NCBI GenBank assembly: GCA_029706075.1
Contig: JAINUG010000055.1
Span: 4,224,399-4,288,398, forward strand
Origin: Aldrovandia affinis
Taxonomy: Eukaryota; Chordata; Actinopteri; Notacanthiformes; Halosauridae
DNA: 64,000 nucleotides
Direction: 5' to 3'
Position numbers and translations under genes: made by a program. This document shows positions 1 to 8,540 of this stretch, piece by piece. The first letter of the stretch is position 1. Each line of letters starts with the position of its first letter. The notes beneath the pieces are model-generated. The model saw nothing but the letters and a program-made list of their open reading frames with translations, had not been told where the DNA came from and did no database searches.

Positions 1-495
1 GCAGAATGTTCGCTACCATGATGGATACGGAACTTCGCAGAGGCTCCCACCACCCCAACAACTTTTTCTGGCTTGACAAAACCGGGGCTTCTCCGTTGGT
101 ACACCTGACATCTGAAGTGTCTTTCTGTATAAGGGCCTGGACAAAGTAAGGGACTGTTCCAAGGCATACGTGTCCCGCGAGCACGTGTCCAGCACTCGCG
201 CACCTAGGTGATGTTGGGCAGAAGATCGTCGTCGCTGTTAATTTGGTCCAAAGCGTACATCATTGCCTCCAGCCTGTGGATCCCATTCTCCTTTTGATAT
301 CCCCACACGGAACTCCTGGGAGACCTCTGGCATGGACGGGGAAAGGCCACCCAAGGTCACATCCCCTTCAATTCTAATAGAATGAGGTGCATAAATTTCC
401 TGCGACAGTGTCAACTCCACAAACGCCTCCGTCATCCAAAATAGTCTCCATAAAACGCAAGGCTTCAGTTCTATACCAAGACGGCGCGTGGCCAT
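1..495 (-). pseudogene. grm7: Second, frameshifted copy of grm7 coding exon 1
   Basis: This is a near-identical copy of the intact exon at 2879-3388, read on the minus strand from the same ATG. The window edge cuts it 11 bases before the expected splice donor, so its 3' end cannot be judged. Compared with the intact copy it has one inserted T (near 34) and five single-base losses (at the A-run 77-81, the A-run 143-145, position 206, the T-run 292-295 and the A-run 342-344), plus one substitution at 157. The net change is minus 4 bases, so the receptor frame is lost and recovered only in pieces such as the [18 protein letters not shown] stretch. Losses at homopolymers are typical of long-read consensus errors. 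A false duplication in the assembly is therefore more likely than a decayed exon. A true recent tandem duplication cannot be excluded. Confidence 0.85.
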
Positions 496-620
496 GATCC
501 CCCTCCACAGCCACCGACTTCGATTGGGGAAAAATTAGAAGACACAAGGCACTTCTTTAAAATATATATAAACCGACGGGTTCAAGTCATTAAAATCAAG
601 TCCATCCCATTCATAGGAGG
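1..620. repeat. Direct duplication, left copy (exon 1 plus 5' UTR)
   Basis: This block aligns end to end with 2890-3516. It covers the exon, the start codon and about 125 bases upstream of it. Similarity stops sharply after a shared CATAGGAGG. Of nine differences, seven are one-base homopolymer or dinucleotide contractions in this copy. The left limit is only the window edge. Confidence 0.93.
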
Positions 621-956
621 AGAAGAAGAGGGGTGGGGGGGTAGGGTTTTGTTTGTTGTGTGAGCAAGCTTGTTGTTTTTGGGGGGGAAAGTGGCTAAGA
701 GCATACTAAGTACTTTGCTAGCATTGAGTAGCATCTGTTTAAACATCCACTTCATCCTGTGCTTTGACTTGAATAAATGTTCGGGAAAATACGGAGCGAA
801 ACTGACACACACGGTACACGCTCGTCGTGAGTGAAGAAGAAAAAAAACTCTTGTTGCAAACTGTTTCTGCTGCAGAACCTTTTGAGGTTTCACAGAGTTT
901 TATTAGTCCTAAATGTAGGACTAGTAAAAGAGCTGCATTTGTGTAACAGGGTGAGA

Positions 957-1019
957 TTAGAGAAAGAGAGAGAGAGAGAAAGAACGAGAAAGAGAGCGAG
1001 GGAGAGAGATGGGGGAGAG
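957..1019. repeat. GA-rich simple repeat
   Basis: An almost pure purine tract of GA and GAAA units. The arginine- and glutamate-rich ORF across it is a by-product of the repeat. Confidence 0.85.
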
Positions 1020-1038
1020 AAGGCAGGGCTCTGTAAGG

Positions 1039-1244
1039 CAGGGGTGTCCGATCTTATGCGAGACGTGATCGGTCTGGGTGCAGGTTTTTGTTCCAGCCCA
1101 GCACTACAACACCTGATTCAACTAATTCACCAATCAGAGTCTTCAATCAAGACCTTGATTAGTTGAATCAGGCGTTTTAGTGCTTGGCTGGAACAAAAGC
1201 CTGCACCCACACCGGCCCTTCTAGGACAAGATTGGAGACCCCTG
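1039..1244. mobile_element. hAT-type MITE, palindromic, with target duplication
   Basis: The 206-base element begins CAGGGGTGTCC and ends with the inverted form GGAGACCCCTG. Its two halves are near-complementary around the centre (CACCTGATTCAACTAATT against its complement). Direct repeats CTGTAAGG and CTGTAAGT flank it, an 8-bp target duplication with one mismatch, which is the hAT signature. It has no coding capacity. A related copy lies at 8333-8540. Confidence 0.8.
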
Positions 1245-2762
1245 CTGTAAGTAGACGGTGAACATATCCAACACGGGCATCTCGCCAAAAAACACCCAGC
1301 ACCCATCACTAATAATGTAACAAGCATTTTATTGATAGCAGAAACGCACAGTGGTATGAAACATCCGGGTGAACTCACCTGTGCTATTTATATCCAGCTC
1401 CAGAGTGATTCGTGAGAAAGTTACCATGTATCTCAAATACGCACCGAAGGGCTTTCATTGATCAAAACAGAGGCCAAAATAAAATTTCAATCAGCAAAAT
1501 GATTTGCACTGACATTTCGCCTTCCTTAAGCAAATGTGAGCCGTGCTTCCGCTCATGTAACTGTGTCTTCATGTATTTGTCGTTTTGTTGTTGTTGTTGT
1601 TGGTGTTGTTGGTGGTATTGATGTTGAAACATCTCAACTGATTGCATGTCCTGGAATAAATGTGTAAAATGAAGTTGACTGCAATTAGTTAATACCTAAA
1701 CTGCCCTCCCAATCAATAAGGCGGGAACTAATTGGCTTTATATGTTCTCATTTTTTCAGGTTTAATCCAAACACTGGCTAGTCTTGTTGCTGTGTCAGTA
1801 GAATAAAAGGAAGATTCAGCTTTCTGTTGCCTGTGAAATGCATCGGGTCTAATTATGCAACTCCCATGCCGTTATATCTGCTTAACAACCGTTACATAAT
1901 CCCTGGATCGTACTGTGAATTTTGATTTATATCTTCTCAATATTTGAGCATTGCGCGCGTGACTTGTAGCTCTGCCTGAACTCAAGCTCCTTACCTTAAC
2001 GTTTTTGTGAAACGCAAGCATGCCTGTCACGAATGGAGCAGGTAACGAATCAGCGGGTTTCGTCAATACGTGCAAGGATTTATGTATGAAGTCCAAATGG
2101 AAAGCACTGGTACACTTGCATCTTCGCCGCTAGATGCCATTTTAATGCGACTGAAAGTTTAATGTGTTCGGAAAACACAGGCTCTGACGCACCATCGGGA
2201 CCGCGAAGGAATTTATGGGAAGGCAGTCGGCAGCGAAATGGAGCTGTTCTTTTAGCACCATCGCTGAAGCGCCACTGCAGGTGCGTCTACGTTCGGCAAT
2301 ATCTGCGATATGACAACCAATTTAATCTCATTAATTTTGAACTTCATCTCGCTGCCTAACACCTTGTTCGCAAGAGTTTAACAATATTGTTATGATTTAG
2401 CTGTACGATAATACACCTTTAACATTTGGATTTATCTATTTTCTTGCGGGGGTCCGATTCATTATTTAATTCATTCCCCCTGTTGCTTTATTTAAAATTC
2501 AATTGAGTTTGATTGTGTGATGAAAGGCAACCAACTGCGGGAATTATTGCAATATTATCTAAGATTGCAAATGCACTGGAATAAAACAAATGATTTCACA
2601 CCATCATCCGAGCCATGGCAATGTGAGTGTGTGGAGCGTGAAGATGTTTATGAAAATAAGTTTGCATTTACAGTGAATGGAGAAACGTCCAATGGTTAAT
2701 GCTCACACTCAATGTTCAATGGAAACTGATAGAATTAAGAGAACACATACTCACCATTTAAA

Positions 2763-2845
2763 TAATAATTATAATAATAATAATTATATAATAATAATAA
2801 TAATTATTATTATTATTATTATTATAAATAAATAAATAAATAAAA
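2763..2845. repeat. AAT/ATT simple repeat
   Basis: Runs of (AAT)n followed by (ATT)n and (AAAT)n. Because the AAT and ATT arms face each other, the tract can fold back on itself. It starts about 30 bases beyond the grm7 splice donor, inside the intron. Confidence 0.9.
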
Positions 2846-2872
2846 ATGTAGGGGTGCGATATTCAGATTAAC

Positions 2873-2878
2873 CCTTAC
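2873..2878 (-). other. grm7: grm7 exon 1 splice donor
   Basis: Read on the minus strand the exon ends ...CTCTTTCAG followed by GTAAGG, a match to the vertebrate 5' splice-site consensus. It falls directly after the LRLFQ codons, where the first coding exon of mammalian GRM7 also ends (family knowledge). Reading past it gives unrelated residues and a stop in an AT-rich repeat. Confidence 0.9.
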
Positions 2879-3388
2879 CTGAAAGAGGCGCAGAATGTTC
2901 GCTACCATGATGGATACGGAACTCGCAGAGGCTCCCACCACCCCAACAACTTTTTCTGGCTTGACAAAAACCGGGGCTTCTCCGTTGGTACACCTGACAT
3001 CTGAAGTGTCTTTCTGTATAAGGGCCTGGACAAAAGTAAGGGACTGCTCCAAGGCATACGTGTCCCGCGAGCACGTGTCCAGCACTCGCGCACCTAAGGT
3101 GATGTTGGGCAGAAGATCGTCGTCGCTGTTAATTTGGTCCAAAGCGTACATCATTGCCTCCAGCCTGTGGATCCCATTCTCCTTTTTGATATCCCCACAC
3201 GGAACTCCTGGGAGACCTCTGGCATGGACGGGGAAAAGGCCACCCAAGGTCACATCCCCTTCAATTCTAATAGAATGAGGTGCATAAATTTCCTGCGACA
3301 GTGTCAACTCCACAAACGCCTCCGTCATCCAAAATAGTCTCCATAAAACGCAAGGCTTCAGTTCTATACCAAGACGGCGCGTGGCCAT
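2879..3388 (-). CDS. grm7: grm7 coding exon 1: metabotropic glutamate receptor 7, N-terminus
   Basis: Grm7 is a presynaptic class C G-protein-coupled receptor for glutamate (group III, Gi/o-coupled). This exon encodes 170 residues: a hydrophobic leader (about 11-31) that should act as signal peptide, then the start of the extracellular Venus-flytrap domain. Group III hallmarks include [16 protein letters not shown] (40-55), GIHRLEAM (72-79), [17 protein letters not shown] (103-119) and [17 protein letters not shown] (154-170). Residue 71 is Asn in ENGIHR; GRM4 and GRM8 have Lys there and GRM7 has Asn, which decides the paralogue. Arg75 is the conserved ligand-contact position. An N-glycosylation site lies at N95 (NIT). 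I chose the ATG at 3388 (context ATCATGG, A at -3 and G at +4); the frame is open further upstream to 3439, but only from a GTG. The exon ends in phase at a donor. The remaining exons lie left of the window. Confidence 0.95.
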
Positions 3389-3516
3389 GATCCCCCCTCC
3401 ACAGCCACCGACTTCGATTGGGGAAAAATTAGAAGACACAAGGCACTTCTTTAAAATATATATAAACCGACGGGGTTCGAAGTCATTAAAATCAAGTCCA
3501 TCCCATTCATAGGAGG
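2890..3516. repeat. Direct duplication, right (intact) copy
   Basis: Partner of 1-620. This copy keeps the reading frame and the splice donor, so it is taken as the true locus. Beyond 3516 the sequence no longer matches the left copy. Confidence 0.93.
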
Positions 3517-4760
3517 CAAAAAAAGAAAGGAGTTAAAGCAAGAAAAAAATTCCCCCGGTAATTGTTAGGAACAATACGTTATTGGCCCAAACTCTGCGTA
3601 CCGCTGACTAACATCACAACGTTCGACGTAGCTTGTTGCTCAAAGGACTATTCAAACGGCTTAACCTGCTGATCACTGGAGAAAAACAACTGAACGGAAC
3701 GAGCCGAGGATATAATGTGTGCTATACGATGCGCGAGTGCAACGATACTCCACACAGTCGGAAATTCTATTCATTGAGTCCCACGCCACACTGACAACAT
3801 ACTACCGCGGTTGATAACTTAATGGTAGTGATAACGATAATAATTATATGGAACACATAATCGTGCGATCTGGTGAAAATCAAGCTATTTCAAAAAGTTA
3901 ACATTATAAGAAAATGATAATCTATGTATTTTTGAGCAATAATGTAACAAGCGAAATATTTTTTTCTGTACTTAGATCCAGGGTTTCAACACGATATCCT
4001 CTCCGCTCAGACGAACTTCGTTTGATCAGTATTTGATCAGTAGCTTCGTCTTTTAGAAGAAAAAAAATTCTATTCCATATCAAGAGCCTCGCTTCTCACC
4101 TACAAAACAAATCCCCAAAAGACAACGCTCAGCGAAGACAATACAAGTATCTTCCCCTGAGCTCAAATGTAAGGAATGACGCCTCCTCTCACTCCACCCC
4201 GAATCAAATATGCATTTGTCAAATGACTCAATGCCGAGAGCTTCCAACGCGCGATCAATTATCTGTCCAACACATTTCGTTGCAGAAATATGTCTGAAGA
4301 ATTCTGTGTCATCATTGAACCTCCGGGACCAGTCCTCAGTCGCACGAGTGTAACATTTCCATAGAAGTGTTAAGCCTTCGGAAATGGCAAGACTCGAGCG
4401 TCATTAAGTTTGCAACGTTTTACTCTCTTCCCTCCGCCGAGCTGCTCCCCTGATTCCGTCCTGTCACAGAGCGATATGGTAATTTTGAGATACAGTAGAT
4501 GTCATCACAATCCCGTATATTTAAGTACGTATCCAACGAAGCGTGTGCTCCTGACGACAACGTTTTGTTTCATTGTTGTTTCAATTTCGGGGAAGCGGAT
4601 TTTAATCCTAGGTAGTTTGTGGGTGAAAAAAACAGCACTGTAGTATCACACAACGAAAGAGAGCATATGCATTCCTAATCAGGTGCCGGCACTTTTCCTT
4701 GTGCGGTTGTATCTTTCTCTAGCGCTCTCCCCCTCTCTCTTGCTCTCTCTGTGCACTCCC
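3389..4760 (-). promoter_or_regulatory. Putative 5' UTR and proximal promoter region of grm7
   Basis: This stretch lies directly upstream of the grm7 start codon on the minus strand. An A/T run that reads TTTATATATATT on the minus strand lies about 65-80 bases upstream of the ATG and could serve as a TATA-like element. The rest is mixed sequence with moderate CpG content (around 3600-3800 and 4230-4400) and a CT-rich patch near 4710-4760. No ORF here has recognisable similarity. The promoter call rests on position only; an additional upstream non-coding exon is possible. Confidence 0.35.
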
Positions 4761-5630
4761 GCTTCTCATTAAAAACTCATGATCTAAAAAAAAATCTTTT
4801 CACGATTAAAAAATAAGTCTACGTTTAATGCACTCTGTCGCAATAGCATGAGTTATTGTAAGTAGCTGCCAGTGTGAAAAAATGGGCAGGGGTTGGACTA
4901 AGATACGCTTACCATCATAGCGTCATTATTGTAGCGGTCAGGCTAATATTTGAATCACGGCCACTGTTTTTTTTTTTGGTTGCTTTTTTTTTGTAAATAC
5001 TTCTATAGTTTTCACATCATTTTGGCATTACATACGAATATATGAGTAGTTAAAGGCTTCTACAAGTGGAAACATATTGGTGTGTGTGTGCTTGTTCCTG
5101 TGCGTGTGTGTGCGTGTGTGAGAGAGACAGAGAGAGAGTGAGAGAGAAAGAGCGAGGGGGTGGTCCCGTTTTTGCCTCAGGCATGGCGATTGGTGGATTT
5201 GAAACAAGGAGGGCGGAGTCTGTTAGTGAACGAAACTACCACAGTACCAGTGCTACATATCCAACTACAACTAGACAAAGCACTGCAACTGGTGTTGTGT
5301 CACTGGAAGATGGAGGAGGAAGCTAAACTAGGTAAATTATTAATATTCAAGATGCATATGTAATTAAGATAAAACACCCTTTCTTTCGGGGCTCAATGTA
5401 TTATTTTTCCCTCCTGAGTTCACATAAGTACTTTATTCCAGAAATTAATTCTCAAAGGGTAAACTTTCATTTCATATTGTGCTCTTCACAATCAAATTGT
5501 CACCGGAGGCTATGTAGTGCACTGTTCCCCAAGGGAGTTAAAGAAGAGAAAAAAGATGAAGTTGTGAAGTGAAGTGAGACCATGGTATGGTATTCCCTTG
5601 ACCCCTTCTATACTGTATATATATACATAC
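4761..5630. other. Distal 5' flank, no gene seen
   Basis: Contains T-rich runs near 4965-4995 and a TG-then-GA simple repeat (5080-5158). No exon or transposon end was recognised. Confidence 0.5.
5080..5158. repeat. (TG)n/(GA)n compound microsatellite
   Basis: Imperfect TG units change to GAGA units. The ORFs over it are repeat artefacts. Confidence 0.85.
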
Positions 5631-6003
5631 ACAAGTAACTGCCAAAATAAAAGAAACACTTGAGTAAATAAGGAAACCTACAGGCCCGAGTGCTTGTAAA
5701 GTGTTCAGACAGCTCTGTTATGGTGTGGGGTGCATTTTCCTGGCATGGTTTAGGTCCACTCAACCCCATGGAGGGGTGAAGTGATCACCTTCATCCTAAG
5801 GTGAAGCATTTATATCCTGATGGGAGTGGTCTCTTCCAGGATGACCGTGCCCCCATACACAGGGCACAAGTGGTCACTGAATGGTTTGGTGAGCATGAAA
5901 ATGATGTAAACCATATGCCATGGCTGTCTCAGTCACCAGATCTCAACTCAATTGAACAGTTATGGGAGATTCTGGAGCGGTGCCTTGAACATCAATTCCA
6001 TTA
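5631..6003 (+). mobile_element. Tc1/mariner relic, DD37E type
   Basis: The left end AGTAACTGCCAAAATAAAAG matches a Tc1-like terminal repeat that recurs in this window. The body jumps straight into the middle of a transposase: VMVWGAFSWHG, then LFQDDRAPIH and QSPDLNSIEQLWE. The Asp of QDD and the Glu of NSIEQ are the second and third catalytic residues, and 37 residues lie between them. That DD37E spacing differs from the usual Tc1 DD34E. The helix-turn-helix region and the right terminal repeat are missing, so the copy is dead. The same family is seen at 26570-26757, 46916-47165 and 55675-55875; duplicated composites near 32507 and 34815 begin with its terminal sequence. Confidence 0.8.
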
Positions 6004-6389
6004 GTAAGTAGCCAGGGTATAAGCAGGATCATGTACAATGAGCAAGTATATCACCCCTTACATATACCGTGTACTCATGGGCCATTGCCTCAGACAGTTG
6101 TTCCCGAGGCTCCTTTTCTCTCTTTCCTGGACACGAGAGTCCACTATTGCTGAGGAAAACCATGCCCGTCTCTGAAGTCCCTCTTCCTTCAGTTTCTGTC
6201 AGCCAGTTCCAATTATTCAAAGCACAAACAGGTATAATCATACCTGGTCTGGTCCTCCTCTCAGGGGAATGGATCTTCCTTTGAATTCTGGCCCCCGTTC
6301 AAATTTGTTCAATGTAAATGCATTGCCAGAGGCACAACAACAAATTCTTGAACTCGGGGGAAAATATGTGGCCGAGGCCGTTCCGCCCA
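6004..6389. other. No gene seen
   Basis: Mixed sequence between a Tc1 relic and a pyrimidine tract. ORFs of 70-71 codons on both strands show no family features. Confidence 0.4.
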
Positions 6390-6637
6390 CCTTTCTCCCT
6401 CTCCCCCTTTCACTCTCTGCCTTCCTCCTTCTCTTTCCCCTCTCTCTCTCTCCCTCCCTCTCCCTTCTTCTCTCTCCCTCACTCCCCTTCTCTCCTTTCC
6501 CCTCTCCCTCCTTCTCCCCTCCCCTTCTCTCTCCCTCTCTCCCTCTCTCCCTTCCTCCCTCTCTCTCTCCCTCCCTCCCTCCCCCACTCTCTTTAACTCC
6601 CTCCCCCTTTCTCCCCCCTCTCTCTCCCTCCCCTCTT
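6390..6637. repeat. Long pyrimidine-only (C/T) tract
   Basis: About 250 bases of almost uninterrupted C and T (CCCTCTCTCTCC-type units) on the plus strand. Several ORFs of 92-159 codons over it are Ser/Pro/Leu- or Arg/Glu/Gly-rich and are artefacts of composition. Confidence 0.9.
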
Positions 6638-6990
6638 ATGCAATAACTAAGTGCCCAGCACTTGCTAGTGATCAACATACCCCAAAAAGGAAATAAATTT
6701 TTTGTGAAAGACCACATTCAATTGATATAATGAATAAATCTGTGGTATTCAGTTTGCCCTTGGAGAGGTACATGCTTGCTTTTTCTTGTGTTCACAGTAA
6801 AACCAGCAAGCAATTCAGACCCAAAAAAGTTAGGTGTGTGAGTGTAATCAAGTTTTCTCGAAAATGTGTCAATCTACTGATAAAGCAGATTTTGATAGCT
6901 CCACAGTCAACACATGTAAAAAAAAGTTTTCCTGGAGCTTGCTAGGAATCATTCCAAACTGATAGACCCCTAAACCTTCATGATGTCATA

Positions 6991-7096
6991 CAGGGCTCTT
7001 CAACCCTGGTCCTGCAGGGCCGCAGGGCCTGCTGGTTTTCGTTTCCCACTTCTTGTGGGTTTTTTGGTCCTCCAGAACCAGGATTGAAGAGCCCTG
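6991..7096. mobile_element. Short hAT-like MITE
   Basis: A 106-base element with terminal inverted repeats: CAGGGCTCTTCAACCCTGGT at the left and the complement, ending GATTGAAGAGCCCTG, at the right. The motif GATGTCAT precedes it directly. No coding capacity. Confidence 0.75.
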
Positions 7097-8290
7097 GGCC
7101 CGTATTCACAAAGCATTTTATCTTACCACTAGAAGTACTTCTAAATCGCACTAAAACCTTTTAGTTAGGAGTCCCACCTTAAAACCTATTCACAAAGCTG
7201 CAAAGACAAACTCATACTAAGGAATTCCTACAATTTTCAAGTTAAGAGTGAGAGCGGGGTTGACGTCGTTGCTAGGGATGACGTTGTTTCTCATGAACGA
7301 GCTTACTCAGAATGCCCACAGTGATTGGCTGATATAGGGGATGGGTCATCATAGAGAAATCGTTTTTCTGCCGCTGTTTTTACAGTAACAATTCCCTAAA
7401 TCTCGATGCAGAGTTACAGTGAAGAGATAGACAACCATGTATGTTTTGGTTTGCTTTGTTTTTCATACTAAATGCCTTTCTGGGAGGCATGTTTTTAGAA
7501 ACGCGACCGAATTAAATAGAATTGAAACATTAGCGATCTTTTATTTTTTTATTAAATTAATTCAGGCATAAGACCACCCTAGTTAAATCGCCTAAGGCGT
7601 ACTGAATCTAAAAATGTATTTTGTGAAATTTTCGAATAAAGATTTAGTGAAATAACTTCAATTGAAAAACTGAAATTATCATTCATTCAATTCCTTGAGA
7701 ATAGTTCCTGGCAATTTTTGGTGGAAACGAGCCTTGGTCCCGTTATAATTTTTTTTACTGATCCGACAAATGATCCGATGCACCCCTATTATATTCTAAT
7801 AAAGATTCAAGATTCAAGATAAAATACAAATGTACGCTACGTGTCACTGATTTAACATGAAATCAAGAATACCGACTAGTCAATTGGTTACATGTCTGCA
7901 TCTCGTAAACAATCAGCTGGTATCTATATATAATATATATAATATTATATATATAATACCCTCGCGATTGAGGCGGTACCTTTTTATGAGCTCTGTATCA
8001 TTCAATATCTCCAGTGTTGACGCGATTGCGACAACGATTGCCGGCCGCAGCAGATTTTCGGATCGCCGTGAGTAGGTCTTTAGCGACTTAGAAGTCCTCT
8101 TGGCTGCTTTTAACTTCTCCTGGACTTAGGAGCTGTTTTTAGCTCTCAAACCCTTTGTGAAATACTCTTATCCCAAAAATGTAGGAGTCCTAAATTTATG
8201 AGTGACACGCCCATTATTTTTCGGACTTGCTCCTAAATTGCGCAGTTAGGACCAACGTTTACCCTTAAAATGCTTTGTGAATACAGGCCC
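7097..8290. mobile_element. Non-autonomous DNA transposon, about 1.2 kb
   Basis: The left end GGCCCGTATTCACAAAGC is matched by the inverted right end GCTTTGTGAATACAGGCCC, and subterminal sequence is also partly inverted (TTAGTTAGGAGT against GGAGTCCTAAA). The inside is AT-rich without a transposase. It abuts the MITE on its left. The superfamily is uncertain; PIF/Harbinger is the best guess from the ends. Internal TA repeats lie near 7922-7960. Confidence 0.65.
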
Positions 8291-8332
8291 AGATGTCATG
8301 TTTAACAGGTCATCCTGAACAAACATTTTTTG

Positions 8333-8540
8333 ATCGTCTCCAATCTTATCCGAGTAGGGCCAGTGTGGGTGCAGGTTTTTGTTGTAGCCCAGCACTACAA
8401 CACCTGATTCAACTACGGTAATCAACTAATCAGGGTCTTCAATCAAAACCTTTATTAGTTGAATCAGGTGTTTTAGTGCTGGGTTCGAACAAATGCCTGC
8501 ACCCATACTGGCCCTACTCGGATAAGATTGGACACCCCTG
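8333..8540. mobile_element. hAT-type MITE, second copy of the 1039 family
   Basis: It matches the element at 1039-1244 along most of its length and ends in the inverted repeat AAGATTGGACACCCCTG. The left terminus is degraded (GTCTCCAATCTTATCC). No clear target duplication is visible. Confidence 0.75.

Larger units (their letters stand above)
621..2889. other. Spacer between the two exon copies (intron 1 if the right copy is the true exon)
   Basis: No exon is recognisable here. The stretch holds a GA-rich tract (957-1019), a hAT-type MITE (1039-1244), a CpG-containing patch around 2160-2320 with an RE1-like element at 2251-2273, and an AAT-rich simple repeat just before the exon. ORFs of 60-111 codons occur but are low-complexity or show no family similarity. 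Confidence 0.6.

Noticed and set aside
2895..3278. 127-codon plus-strand ORF over the grm7 exon
   Set aside because: It is the antisense shadow of the receptor exon.
3389..3439. In-frame N-terminal extension of grm7 starting at 3439
   Set aside because: The codon at 3439 is GTG, not ATG. The first in-frame ATG is at 3388, in good context and followed by a hydrophobic leader.
6238..6717. Long Arg/Glu/Gly-rich and Ser/Pro/Leu-rich ORFs on both strands
   Set aside because: They are translations of the pyrimidine tract and exist only because it lacks stop codons.
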